Positions 10,932 to 22,702 of a stretch of DNA of 64,000 nucleotides are shown here, piece by piece. Made by a program: the position numbers and the translations under genes. The stretch lies in contig JAGVVL010000001.1 in assembly GCA_018287875.1 (NCBI GenBank), positions 2,108,001 to 2,172,000 of the forward strand, in the 5' to 3' direction. Source of the stretch: Nigrospora sphaerica (taxonomy: Eukaryota; Ascomycota; Sordariomycetes; Amphisphaeriales; Apiosporaceae). Numbering within the stretch: the first letter of the stretch is position 1; every line of letters begins with the position of its first letter. Below the pieces are notes generated by a model. It was not told the origin of the DNA. It ran no database searches and saw only the letters and a program-made list of their open reading frames with translations.

Positions 10932-11780
10932 ATGAGCATCGTCCTGGACTTCGACGGGACCATCACCGTCCATGACACCATCGGCGAGGTAGCCAAATAC
11001 GCCCTCGGCGTCCGCGCCGACGAGGGCCACGATCTACGGCAGGAATGGGACTCGGTTGTGAGGGCGTACATGGACGAATACAAACACCACGTGGACGAGT
11101 ATCACGTCGAAGAAAGCATGCGCGAGCGGCCCGAGCAGGAAGTCGAATTCCTCCGCCAGGCGAAGGCCGTGGAGCTGAGGTCGCTGGAGCGTATTCATGA
11201 CTGTCGCCTATTCCGAGGCATCGCGCCCGAGCGCTTCCGGGAAGCCGGCCGCAAGGCTGTCAAGGACGGCGCCGTTGTGCTGCGCGAGGGGTTCAGACGG
11301 TTTGTCGAGGCCCGGCTGCGCGAAGGCTGGCGCGTCTGGGTGGTCTCGGTCAACTGGTCCTCGGCCTTTATCGAGGGCGCCCTCGACTGTCCCGGCGTCA
11401 CCGTCATCGCAAACCGTATCCAAGATGACGGTTCCATCGCCGGGCCTAGCCTCGGCGGCGTCCACGGTGGCGAGGCCCAAACTCTGACCAACTCGGGCGA
11501 CAAATTAGCCGCGCTGGATGCCATTCTGCGCATGGCGCCCCAGCCCACGAGCGCGTCGTTTTACTTTGGCGACTCCATCACCGACCTCGAATGTCTACTG
11601 CGGGTAGACGGCGGTGTTGTTATTGCCGACCAGCCAGACTCGACTTTGCTCAGGACCCTGCGGAGAATCGGGAAGGAGGTGCCGCACGTAGCGGGTGCCG
11701 CGTCGCGAGACAACCTTTCTTGGGCGTCGACTTATGACGACGTCGAGCGCTGCGTGGCTTTCAAACTGCAAAAGGCATAA
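10932..11780 (+). CDS. HAD-superfamily phosphatase
   Basis: This is an intronless 282-residue haloacid-dehalogenase-type hydrolase. All four HAD motifs are visible: motif I VLDFDGTITVHDT near the N-terminus with the nucleophile and acid/base aspartates, motif II VWVVSVNWS, a motif III lysine in SGDKLAALDA, and motif IV FYFGDSITDLECLL. A helical cap insert lies between motifs I and II (about residues 25-115). It resembles the fungal HAD-like proteins related to yeast YNL010W and the PHOSPHO-type phosphatases, which act on small phosphorylated metabolites. The substrate cannot be predicted. It is probably soluble and cytosolic, as no signal or membrane segment is seen. A TATA-like element lies just upstream. 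Confidence 0.88.
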   Translation: MSIVLDFDGTITVHDTIGEVAKYALGVRADEGHDLRQEWDSVVRAYMDEYKHHVDEYHVEESMRERPEQEVEFLRQAKAVELRSLERIHDCRLFRGIAPERFREAGRKAVKDGAVVLREGFRRFVEARLREGWRVWVVSVNWSSAFIEGALDCPGVTVIANRIQDDGSIAGPSLGGVHGGEAQTLTNSGDKLAALDAILRMAPQPTSASFYFGDSITDLECLLRVDGGVVIADQPDSTLLRTLRRIGKEVPHVAGAASRDNLSWASTYDDVERCVAFKLQKA

Positions 11781-12299
11781 GGCACCGCCCCCTTCGGACG
11801 GCCGTCACTGCACAGGGGGGGGGGGCTCATGTGACGTACGCACGGGGATTCGTTGAGAGTTCGAACCCAGGAGTCCCGACCTCACAGAGGCGCCATCCGC
11901 GGGTTTCCCTTTGCGCCTCTTCTGCCGCACCAATCGAACCATGGCGATGCCTCTGGACGACTCGCGTGGCCCGCGAGCTCGAGGATCACGCAGATTCAGG
12001 GGCCGCCCGGAAGACAGCACATGCTCCGGAGACGGAAACACCACGCTTCTGAACAAAGCCAGCGACACAGAGCCAGGCCGTCCTTTGTTGACAAAGGGAG
12101 GACCACGGTTATAGTCAACACCGCCTGGTGCGCCGGGTCCTCGTCCTCCCCCAATGCCCCCTCTCGAACTCAATGGTTCGCGCGATTTGCCCCGAGCACT
12201 GCGCCACACAAAACCCACGCGGAACCTGCTTCTCGTCCGGGGAACCTTGGACTCGCCCGCAACCCCAGCTCCAGCCGGCGAGAGCGGCGGGCCAGCAGC
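11781..12299. other. Intergenic region or 5' leader
   Basis: A run of 11 Gs occurs at 11815-11825. The frame of the next gene is open far upstream of its ATG, but that stretch has no conserved look and is taken as leader or intergenic DNA. Confidence 0.4.
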
Positions 12300-12803
12300 A
12301 TGTGCTTTTACCGACGTGTCGTCTACTCGTGCAACCACTCGGCGTGGTCCCGGAAGCCAGTCTGCCCATGTGACGCGCAGAGGAGATACCGGGCCGGGGA
12401 GTCGGGGGAGCCGTGCACACTGCGGCGCGGGCACCCGCTCATCACGACGCGCGTCGCCGTGGCCTGCCGCTGCCAGGGGAAGGCCGAGAAGCTGGACGAG
12501 CGCTTGCGCCGGGCCAAGGAGCTCATAAAAGAGTCCAAGATGACGCTGGGCATCGACGGCGACGACGCGCGCACCGGCACGGGCGGGGGCTCGCCCTACC
12601 GGCCGAGCCCGAGTCCGACGCCGACGCTGACCCCGACCCCGTCCACGTCCAGCCTGACGACCATCACTGAGGAGGGGACCACAACGCACGGCGAGAGTTC
12701 GGCGAACGGCGGTAGCACGAACAAGGAGAGCCTGGGTGATTCCGCTGCCGAGTTTTTGCAAAAAAGGCGGGACGAGGACGACAAGGGGCTGTTCATGTGC
12801 TGA
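12300..12803 (+). CDS. Small Cys-containing protein of unknown function
   Basis: This is a 167-residue ORF starting MCFYRRVVYSCNHSAW. Its first half has a spaced pattern of Cys and His (C-x7-C-N-H, then PVCPC, GEPC and ACRC), resembling a widespread but uncharacterised family of small Sordariomycete proteins that may bind a metal. A charged helix follows (KAEKLDERLRRAKELIKES, about residues 62-80). The second half is a low-complexity Ser/Thr/Pro/Gly tail ending in DKGLFMC. No signal peptide or membrane segment is present. The start was placed at 12300 because family-like sequence begins there, although the frame stays open upstream. The function is unknown. Confidence 0.6.
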   Translation: MCFYRRVVYSCNHSAWSRKPVCPCDAQRRYRAGESGEPCTLRRGHPLITTRVAVACRCQGKAEKLDERLRRAKELIKESKMTLGIDGDDARTGTGGGSPYRPSPSPTPTLTPTPSTSSLTTITEEGTTTHGESSANGGSTNKESLGDSAAEFLQKRRDEDDKGLFMC

Positions 12804-13485
12804 CGGGTGGCGTGTACGGGACGGCGGCAAGCTGCTACTCGTGGGAAGGCGTTAATCACTCCTGTGTATTCTCGATTCTCTGTTTGCTTTTGGGATAACT
12901 CATCGCCCCCTTCTTCTCCGAACACAAACACCCACCGCTTGTGCCGATTGTGCGCCTGATCAAGGGCATGAGCCTCCGAGACTGGGAACGCGTTAGGGTC
13001 GCGCCATCGTGCAGCACAGGCCCTCTATCTCGGGTTTTACCCTTAACGCCTGCGGGCTATACGGACTTGTGATATAGGAACATCGGGCAGCTCACCCCCT
13101 CGCCTGCATGGCTGCGGCCGGGATGCCGAGCTCCCATCCTGGCTTGGGCCCTGGGGTTTCGTCGAGGGCGGCCATCTGGCTGAGTACCGTGCATGAATAA
13201 GTGACGGCTGACGGGCCATTCCTGGGCCAACTCAAGTACCTCGTATTCCATCTTGCACCCGGTCACCGTGGCGGGAGGGCTTTTTACGGTACTCGCAGGC
13301 CCCGTCCGTGTCTTTTCGACCAGGCCACCTCACCCAACCCCCGGGGGGGGGGCTCGCGTCATGCACCCCGGAGCCCTCGGAGGGAAAGGGGGGGAGGGTT
13401 GCGATTTTCCAGAAGGGTGTTCGTTGCCCATGCGGGCGGGCGATATGCGGGCCGCCACACCACCTCCGGCAGAGTTCCCCTCCAT

Positions 13486-13530
<45 letters not shown>

Positions 13531-15577
13531 AGATGTCGCCAACGACATGGCCACTGAGAGTTGGATAGACGCACACGCACGCACGCACTCGCACACATTC
13601 ATGTACCTCCCCCCCCTGGGCATATCCCCCCCTTGTTCAAGTAACGAGCCACACCCGCGCGTTTTGTACCCAGTGGGGATCCTTGCTTCCGCTACCGAAT
13701 TGCTACCGAATTCCAAACCCGATGAATGGCTTCAAGGACGGAGGGCGAGTAGCGAAGTGGCGTTCGCGATCTACCGTCTTTTCCCCTCACACATTTATTC
13801 TGGGTCATTTTGTTTGCCTCCGCTTCACCTGCCGACTTCTTCCACAATGCTATAGTAAGCAAACGGTGGAACGGACTTTTGCGGAATAAGCCTAGTGAAT
13901 TTCCACCGGGGCAGATATTATTCATCTCTGCCACCGTCTTGCCCGCCACCAAAACCCGGGTCTCACGTCATCAGGGAGGGAAGGGGGGCAAAGAAGAGAG
14001 CCCCTGTTGCTCTTCGTGTTCGCGGTAGGTACTCCCCCGGACGAAACTGCTACATTCGGCAAGCCTTCCCGGAACCTGACATGGGGAGGTTGGAGAGAGA
14101 CCAAAGTGATCGTCGGCCTTCTTCCGCACTAGAGGCGCTCAGTTGTGGCGCTGGCCGGCGCGGTACGCACACGGCGGCCGCATCGCCTGATGTTCGGCCC
14201 TCCCGCACGTCCCGGCGGCTCAGAGGAAGATGGCGGCGTCGTGGCCAACACACTATTGTACCTCTATGGACAATTTATTGTCAGGCGCAGGGCCAGTGCG
14301 TGTCGCCTCGACGCCCATCGAACCGGGCCAGTCTGACCGACCCGCAGCTGACCTCGGTGCGACTGCAACCTTGGACGGCGCAATCTCGACCATGATCTGA
14401 TGCGGCAGGCGTGTGACCCCGCCCTGACTGATGACGGCCTTTTTTGTCTATTGCCATTCCTGTCACTGGCCGGGCGGCAGGATAGGCGTGCTTCTCGCGA
14501 GCGTCTCGCGAGCTTTTGCATGGGTGGTGGTACAATACAGCAGTGGGAGGGAGTAAGTGGTATTATGCGCGGCGCGGATCCGTATGCATATCGCGCGAGG
14601 TCGGTAAGATGCCCCTTCGGCCAGAGTCAATCAACGCAACGAAAAACGGCAATAGCAGTAGCAAAGGTGCCTGGGCAAAACGGTCCAACCCCAGGTAGTC
14701 CCGCCCATGGATATGCAAGTCCCAACCCCCAAATCCGTGAGCCCAAACCCATCCGTCTGCTTACACGAAAAACAAGCAGCCGGGCCACACGCTAGCTCAC
14801 TCAGTGAGCACAAGTTGTCCCCTCGTCGGCCGGGGGCGCCATCTACAGGGGGAATCAGAGAGGAAAAGGGCCAGAACGAAGCCCACAACGACAAGACCGA
14901 AAGAAACTCCCCCAATGCTACCAAGCTGCGCAGGGGTATCCCCTTCCTCAGAATCAACGAGTAAAAGAGACAGGACGGTAAAAACAGAACAAAACCGAGG
15001 GAATGCCAAGCAAAGTTACGAGGGTGCAGAAAACAGGATGAGGAGAAGAAAAAAGAACAAAGTACAATTGCCTCCCCGCCTAGCAATGCACCGCGAAAGA
15101 AACAACGGAAACCACAAGCGGCCGTATGTACCCTGGTTGTATATGTCCACCGGAGAACGAACAAGTCAACGTAGCCCCCCGATCTCGTAGCCTCCATCAC
15201 CACCATACGGATCGAGCAGCCGCCCATCGTCGATGTCGGCCTGCTGACGGCAATGACGACACACCACCACAGGGCGGACAAGAAACCGGCGACCGGCAGG
15301 GCACGGCTGTTCGGGGCCGAGGAGCTTCCGAGCGCCGCGAATGAGGGGAGAAGGATCGCCGAGCCCTCGGGTAAGGACTAGGAGTGGTATCAATTTGTAT
15401 ATGCAAATGCTCCAAAACAAAACGGTGGGGCTGTGTGCGTGAATGGTGAATGAAACGACCGTCGTCCAATGTGGATGCTTGGTCGCCTGAGATGGGCCCC
15501 GAAAATCCACGCAGCAACGGCGGCTAGGGGCGCGGCCTGGGCTGCTACCCTCCAGTCATCAGACCACAGTGGCGGCT
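12804..15577. other. Intergenic region, no recognised gene
   Basis: These 2.8 kb lie between the small Cys-containing gene and the 3' end of rsc7. The stretch contains a CT microsatellite and several short ORFs without any family resemblance. The part closest to 15577 probably includes the rsc7 3' UTR. Confidence 0.5.
13487..13524. repeat. (CT)n microsatellite
   Basis: About 38 bp of alternating CT ending in CTTTCTCG. Confidence 0.95.
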
Positions 15578-18382
15578 TCATTGAGGCTGGTTGGCCCACC
15601 AGGTCCCGGCGGCCGAGGTTTGGGGAGACCAGCTTTGCGTGACGGCCGGCGAGTTGCCCGGGTTTTGAGGCATGAACTGCCTGGGTGTCTGCTCCGGCGG
15701 GTACATGCCCTGCGTCGGGTTGCCATAGCTCTGGTTCATGCTCGGCATGCCGGCGTATTGCATGTTGTTAGGCTGCATCTGCGGGGGGTTCGACGGGTGG
15801 CGCAACTGAGGGGCGGGCGACTGCTGCGGGTGAGGCGACTGCTGGGCCTGCGTGGTATAGCCCTGGTAGTGCTGCGGTGTCTGTGGCTGCTGATGGTGAC
15901 TCCACATGGCCTCCTGGCCCCCGTAGTTGTTGTAGGACGGAGCTGCTCCCGCCTGTGGAATGTTGCCCTGCCCGGCCGAGGGCAAGCTAGGGGCCCGCGA
16001 CTGCTGCTTAGGCGTCGGTGCCTGCGGCATACCTCGCATGGGCGCCTGGCTCATGGGCTGCTGCTGTTGCTGCTGCTGCTGGGAATGCAGCGTCTGCGAG
16101 TAGGGAGCAGCTGTCATCATCATCTGCGGGCTCTGGTTCGACACCATAGCCGAGGGCTGGTGGATGCTGGCCGGAGTTGCATGGGGTGACTGGCCGGGCC
16201 GGGTGGTCGGCAGCGCCGCATCACTCTGGGCAACAGGCGCCTGGGCGGGCGCCGGCTGCTCATGAGGCCGGCGCCAGATGGTGTTCATGAAGTCGGCGCG
16301 CATCTCGCGTCCCTGGTTGACCGACCGGTTGAACTCGGCGGCGTGGTGCGCCTGCGCGTGGATATCCGTCAACGGACTGGACTGCGTGCGGTCCTGGTAG
16401 GCCGGGCCGGTGATCTCCTGGCGAGGGCCGCCCTTAATGAAGTTGCTGTAGTCTCTCGTCCGGGTGTCATTCAGATCTGGTCCTACTGTTATCATGGGCA
16501 TTCTCGGCTGGTTTCCTGGCGGCGCTCCTATCATACCTGGTTGAACGAGCTGGGGCTGGGGCGCTCCGAAGTGTCCAGGGGTGTTGTGGTAGACGATCTC
16601 GCCTTGGGGACCTCCTACCAGTGGCGGTGGGTGGTTGCTGGCCTCGGCCGCCGCTTCCCTCGCCTTGGCTGCACCGGGTCTTTTTTCCCCGGCCAGGTCG
16701 GCCTCGGTGAAGCCTTGCTTCCGGGCCTTGCCCTCCCAGTAGTCGTCCCGGACGCGTCGGCCGCTGGTGATGACCCGGCTGCCGAATTGCCGAAACATGG
16801 AACGGGCCGTGACGATGGCGATCTGTCGCGACCTGTACGAGAAGGGCAGAATCTCTTGCTGGACGAGGTCATCCTTTTCCACCTGGTTGGCAATGATTTT
16901 AAACAGCGATCTGTTCTTGTTAAATAGCAAGTACGAGTCGCGGTAGCCCAAGACTCGAGCGCACTCTGTGGCAAGCATGAAAAGCTTGTCGCCGCGGTTG
17001 GGCACCAAAAAGGTCCGGCATCTGTACTCGCGGTTGCCCAACAACTGGCCGTTGGGCAGCACCTTCTTCTCACCGGCTTCGTCGACCTCGCGCGGAATGT
17101 ACTCATCACCGCCGGGCCCTAGCTGGTCCGTAGTGTGGTCACGCACCGTCGGCAAGGCCTTCAGCGTGCTCTTTGTCGGCGTCGTCTTGGGCGGGGGCGA
17201 GGTTTGGGGTGCCGGGGCAGGCGTGTACTGGCCGGCCTGGCCGGGCAGAGGCGCGTTCTGCGTCTGCGGCGTCTGCGGCGTCATGGATTGGGGTTGGGCC
17301 ATGACGGGCGGCATTATGTGAGACGAAGCTGGTGCTTGGTTGAGATGCGGTTCGGGCAGTCCACCAGCGGATCGCGGCTTCATGGGGCGTCCACGCTTGC
17401 GCGGGTTGTCGGCACCTGTGACGTGATAGCAATCGCCGGTTAGCAGCTGTTCCCGCGCGTACGGACGAGATGGGGAAGAAAGGCAGCAAGGTCGGCGCGC
17501 GCGCGTGCTCTCGATGTCTCCGGCCACGAGGGGTTGCAGAGAAAAAGGATGCGACGACAGGCAAGGTGGCTGCTGCGCGACCAGAGCTAGCCGTGTGTAG
17601 CGGCAAGCGGGTGCAGGTAACGCGAATCTTATCTTTGGGATCACAGCGTGCCCAGCGTGTGCCGTGCATGCGTGTGTGCTGCCCTCGATTTGCCATTGAC
17701 ATCGCAATCGCGTCGCCACTAAGGTAAGGCGCGGCTCCACAGCCGCTGCACATGAGTTACGAAACTTGAGCGCAACTTACCATCATCCCCGGGTGTTCCA
17801 GAAGCCCGTACCGGCTGGTAGGAAGACGAAGTTTCCGGCGAGCGACTGCGCTTGAGCCCCCGTACGTTGGGGTTACCAGCTAGTTCTGTCCATTCATGAG
17901 TCGCACATTAGCACCGCTGCACGACGAGTGGGATGTAGTTCCCGCCTGGGCTGTGGCTATAGGCCCCGCTGCCTCGAGCCCATGATGACGATGGGGGTTA
18001 TATATACGGGCCACCGCCGCGGCCCGCTTGGTCAGAATGATGTGACCGAGGGCCGGTTGGGCGTTGCCGCGTCGTGGCCGCGCCGTCGGGTTGATGCGCG
18101 ACGCGGCGTGATGGCAACGGCCGCCATCATCATCATTACGACGGGCGCGCGCACGCCTCTCCGGCGGCAAAGGTCAAGTGCGGCGCATCGTTGAAGCCCT
18201 GGCAGATCCACTCGGTTCATTGTTCATTGGAACACGGGGCGCGGGGAAGAGCTGCGGGCCAGAGAAGGGGGAGACTACAAGAAGAAATAGCGACTCGACG
18301 TACCAGAGTTGAGAGCGGCAGGGTTGATGGTCGCTGGATTGATGGTCGCACCCTCAGCGCCGTTGGGCTGGGTGGAATACAT
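15578..18382 (-). CDS. rsc7: Chromatin-remodelling complex subunit Rsc7/Npl6 (Swp82 family)
   Basis: This is a subunit of RSC/SWI-SNF type nucleosome remodellers (671 residues). Exons on the minus strand are 18382-18304, 17879-17781 and 17415-15578. The introns are 424 and 365 nt, unusually long for this window, and all junctions keep frame. The N-terminus has an Asn-Pro-Ala repeat (ATINPATINPAAL), a basic KRSRSPE patch, and an AT-hook-like RKRGRPMKP. The conserved CRC-subunit domain spans about residues 180-300 and includes CRTFLVPNRGDKLFMLATEC, VLGYRDSYLLFNKNRSLFK and DDYWEGKARKQG. The C-terminal 250 residues are Gln/Pro/Met-rich, with a run of eight Gln, and look prion-like or disordered. 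The long first introns suggest regulation at the 5' end. The first two exons are short and were found from splice sites plus family-like sequence. Confidence 0.9.
16056..16082 (-). repeat. CAG/CAA repeat coding poly-Gln in rsc7
   Basis: A short imperfect CTG/TTG tract on the plus strand encodes eight consecutive glutamines in the disordered C-terminal tail of Rsc7. Confidence 0.9.
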
Positions 18383-18420
18383 GAGGGCGGGCAGGCGACG
18401 AGGGCCTCGTCCGGTAAGAA

Positions 18421-18435
18421 GGGGGGGGGGGGGGG
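18421..18435. repeat. Poly-G run
   Basis: Fifteen consecutive G residues just upstream of the rsc7 start codon (about 40 bp away). Confidence 0.9.
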
Positions 18436-21400
18436 CGGCGGGAAGGCGAGTATTGAGCGTGGAGAAAGCTTGGTGCCTGCAGCACAACGTGTCTTGATAT
18501 AGTTGGACTAGACGGCAGGCCGATAAAGACGTGCGCAGAAACAGGCAAGCGGCGACTGTTGATCTCGCGGCTCCGGAGGAGAAGGGGGGCGAACGGATGT
18601 GATGTGACGCAGGATTAATCGTGCATGTGGTTGGTGGTTTTCGCTGGTCCAGGCCCCCAAGGCTGAAAGTTGCACTCTCCTAGAACCCGAGTTGTGGGAT
18701 AGGCAATGTAGTAAGTAGTAACGGTGGTAGTGGTAATCAGGTAAGTAGCAGGAGCAACGGCGGCGTGTAGGGTGTCTAGAAAAGTTATGGATTGGACCGC
18801 CGTCCACGGGCCTGGGGTCTTGATGAGAGACTGCGCCGTATGGTAGCGACTTGGCAGCGGCGCCCCTCTCTGCCCTTCGCAGGCACGCCCGTCTCTTGGG
18901 CGCCCAAGGGCAACAGGCGTTTCTTCTGTCTCCTACAGCAGGCCACTACTACGTCGCAGTGACAGGCGGGGGGAAAAGTGATTGGCGGGAATGACCGGGT
19001 TGGTCTAGCAAGAAGCCGACCTGGAGGCTCGGGGACGATAGTGTAGGGACGACAGGTTATGACTCGCTGAAGACAGCACGAGCGTTGTGTAATAGCGCCG
19101 TGGGCGCGCGCGCAGTTCGCAGCAAAACGAGATTACCACAACCTGGTATGCAGCGCAGGGCGGGCTGGCAAGCTCTGTATACACACGTCGGTCCTGCAAA
19201 GGAGGGGAAACGTGGTTGCCACGACGAGCCGGCGCGACGGTCAAACGAAACGACAAGACGGCGAGGTGGGCGGGATGGTGATGGGACGAGGAAGGGATTG
19301 GATGCGAATGCGCGACGGCAAGTGTGTAATAGAGGGTGTGGGTGGAGGAGGGGGATGGATGGATGGACGGGTAACCCAAGGTGGTGGTGGAGAGCCTGCC
19401 GGGCTATCTCGAGCGATCTGGGTGCTTGGGATAGGATAAACACATATGGAGGGTGGTTGCTTGCGTCTGTCTGGCAGATCTTGCTGGGTTGCCTGCGTCT
19501 TGGGATGCGTCCTTTTGGGTATGGCCCGAACGGATACGCCAGTCAGTTAAAGCCACCACTGCTGCCGGGTGCGGTAGAACTTGGTATGGGTTGGCCTCCG
19601 ATCGTCGCATCCGCAGTTGGTGCGCGCGCGCGAAGCTTCGTATGTCATGTAAGACCAGGCCCAAGCTTGCGTGTCGGTGTTGTTGTTGTTGTTGTTGGTT
19701 AGGTGGATGTCGCCGCCGTTGGGTATGTCAGAGGGAATGTACCGGGAAGAAACGAGGCCAGCGGCTCGTTATCTTCGCACACGCACACGCACGTACTCTT
19801 GCTCTCTCTCGCTCGCTCTCCAAGCCTTGAGCAGCCCCGCAACCGAAAAGTGAGCGTCACAGTTCGGTAGGCGCGCAATACGATGAGAGATGGGAAATCA
19901 GCGCCGCGAGGCCGGGGAGGAACCTGTCTGAATATGGCCAAGGGGACATGGGCAGGCCTGCCTAGACGAGCAGACCGGGGTGCTCAAGCCAAGATGCAAC
20001 CAGGGCCAGGGTGAGAATGGGCCGAACAGGGATTGTGGGATTGTAAATCGACCAAGAACAGGAAAATCCCTAGGGCCACGCTCGAGGCTGCGTCGCGCGT
20101 AGACAGCCAGTCTGCCTCACTATGGGCCCCGTCGCGCAGAGGAAAGTGGGCTGCAGGTAAGGAAACCGCGGTTGGCCTAACCCTGCGTGGATAACTCGAT
20201 TGCGCCCCAACTTTGCCGTCACAAGATTTGCTGAGAAGAGGAAGCGTGCTGCTACTATTTCGGCCTGATGTTGGTCGACGATGGCAGGTTACTCGCAGGC
20301 GATAGCGGTGGCGGCGGCGTGATCAGGAACAGGAAGCCCGGGGAGTGGACCAGACGGCGGTGGACGAGGACCGACTTTGCGTGCTGACGCCCGGAAAAGC
20401 ACCCAGCTAGGCGGCGGCGGTACGTAAAGAGGTAGGTATGGTATGGGAATAGTTGGAATGTACACACGGTCGAGGTACCGTGTAGGTAGGAGGTGAGTGC
20501 GAACGAACCCCGCTGGTTTGGTGGGCTTTAATGAATGGGCAAAAGACGTTATAGCAGGGCAGATCAAGGTATTCTTGGCGTGCAGATACTTGTTGAGGCG
20601 GGCGGCGGGCGGGCGGTTGGGCTCTGAAACAAAGTACTGAGAGCACCGAAATACTCAGAGACCGAGCTTGCCGAGGACAGGGACGAAAAGCGATGTCTGT
20701 CAATAGACGGCGGCGCCAATCCCGATGAGGCAAAAGCGCTCGACGGCGGCTGGACGGTTAAGTCGATGAGGGCGGAGCTGACGGGGTGGCCATGGGCGAC
20801 GATCATTGACTTGTTGGACAGGCCCGCATGCGCACTCACTCAATCACTTCAATTGTCCACCACCTCCAACGCTGGGTACGGTCGGTACCTGGGGCCGGGA
20901 CTGGGACTGTGACTGGGACACCGGGTATCGCATAGCCGTGGGACGGGTGCGTGCAAGGGCGCGTCGAGCGAATTGAGCGACGGCCGGCCGGACGGACGGG
21001 TGGAGGGGCGTGAAAGGGCAGGAAGCGGACAAGCTGGGGAGAACAGACGAGCGGCGAAGCGGTCCAGCCGTCGAGCAGGAGTGAGACTGCCGACAGACTT
21101 TTTCTCGGGTTGCGCTTGTCATCAGGCTGACGCAGCATGGAAGGGCGATAGAATCAGGCTTTCGGGCGTTCGAGTTGCGTCCTCCTCAGTCTCCCTCTCT
21201 CTCACTTTCGCTCCTACATACTCTTCCTCTCTCGTGCTCGGAGATCGAGCCCTTCGCGTCCATGGGGAGGGGGGGCGGCCTGGGAACAGGCAGACGGGGA
21301 CGGGGACGGGGCAGGTACAAGGCCGCTCGTACCGATGGATTTAGATACACATGGCTACGTCCCCGTCCGTGGATGCTTGCGTGCTTCGCGCATCGGCTTG

Positions 21401-22676
21401 TACCAAGCCGACGATGGTCCACCGGCCGGGCAGCTTCCACTCATGCAAGTACTTGAGGTGCAAGCGCGTCACTAGTATCTACGGCCTCCCGCCATATGCA
21501 GAGCACGGCGGTCCAGGGCGGGACAGGTACTTACGCTATCCGCTCTACAAGTACCGGCTGGGGGCTTGGCATCTGGGTGGTTTGTAAAAAGGACCTGGGC
21601 AGAAAGATGGAGGAGGTCCCAGTCGGTTGAAAGTGGAGAGCGCGGGAAGGACCAGCGATCATGGCCCGGCCGTAGTTGGACTTGGGGCATGGATGCCTTC
21701 CTCCAATCAGCAGACAGTGCCCGTGAAACCTGGAGGCCGAGGGAGAGAGGGAGGGGGGAAAAAGCAGCGTTGCAAAGCCCGCCCACGAGCCTCTCGCGCC
21801 CCTCGCCCGGCCGACACGACAAGGGGGACCCGAAGACCCAAGCTGCTCTTTCTCGCAAACTCTTTGCCGCGCTGAGTTGCAAGACTGTGCTGGGCGCCGG
21901 CCACGCCAGATCAGGCAGGCCACAGAGAGCCTACGGGCCAGGGTAGCGTAGGTTGGCCGGTAGTCTGACGCGCTGCGTCGTATCTCCGGCGTGGGATCCT
22001 CTCGGGCAAACCTATCATTGTCCTGCCTTTGTTGGTTGCAGAGGCGAGGGCCTGCTAGCTCTCGTGCGGATGAGACATCGAGAGGCGATGCAGTGGGGCT
22101 ACGGAGAGCGACTTAGGATGGCCGAGCCGTCCTCCAATTCTCTCTCGGGCGTCGTATTCGCGGCGCGCGCGCGCGCTCATCGCGTCCCTGTGCAGATGCT
22201 CGGCCGTGGCAATGCGAGAGGAGGAAGGGCGCACGGGAGAAAGGACCGAATATACTTATCCGCCGCGCCGCGAGTACCTTGCCCAAAGTGATATCGGACT
22301 TCTAGCTGGGTGCAGGGGGAGCCATCTTTGTACATACGGCTTCGCCGTCGCACGACAGACAACCAGATAGGCAAGGGGGCAGGCAACTACGCTCTGGGTA
22401 ATGCCTCCGGGAGGCTCGATAAATTCCGTCCCATCCTATCCCCAACCGCCCACTGCCCCGTGGACCTCTCGGCTGAGAGGCGGTGGGAATGAGGCTTGCT
22501 GGTTGGACCGTCTTGTCAGCCGTCCGTCGAGCTCGCCGACGCCGAACGGTGAAGCTATTGCCTATCGACTGGCATCGAGTACATACCACCTACCTACTTT
22601 ACGTTAGTGCCAGCCCCTGGTGCTCGGATACGGGACCTAGACTACGGGGTTGGGATACGGGTTTTGCGGCGTTATT

Positions 22677-22702
22677 GTCGTCGTCGTCGTCGTCGTCGTT
22701 GC
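22677..22702. repeat. (GTC)n/(TCG)n microsatellite
   Basis: About eight GTC triplets in the gene-poor block upstream of dis3. Confidence 0.9.

Noticed and set aside
14631..15281. 216-codon minus-strand open frame with hydrophobic stretches
   Set aside because: It lies just downstream of rsc7, has no family resemblance, and its hydrophobic residues come from T-rich stretches. Likely UTR or intergenic DNA.
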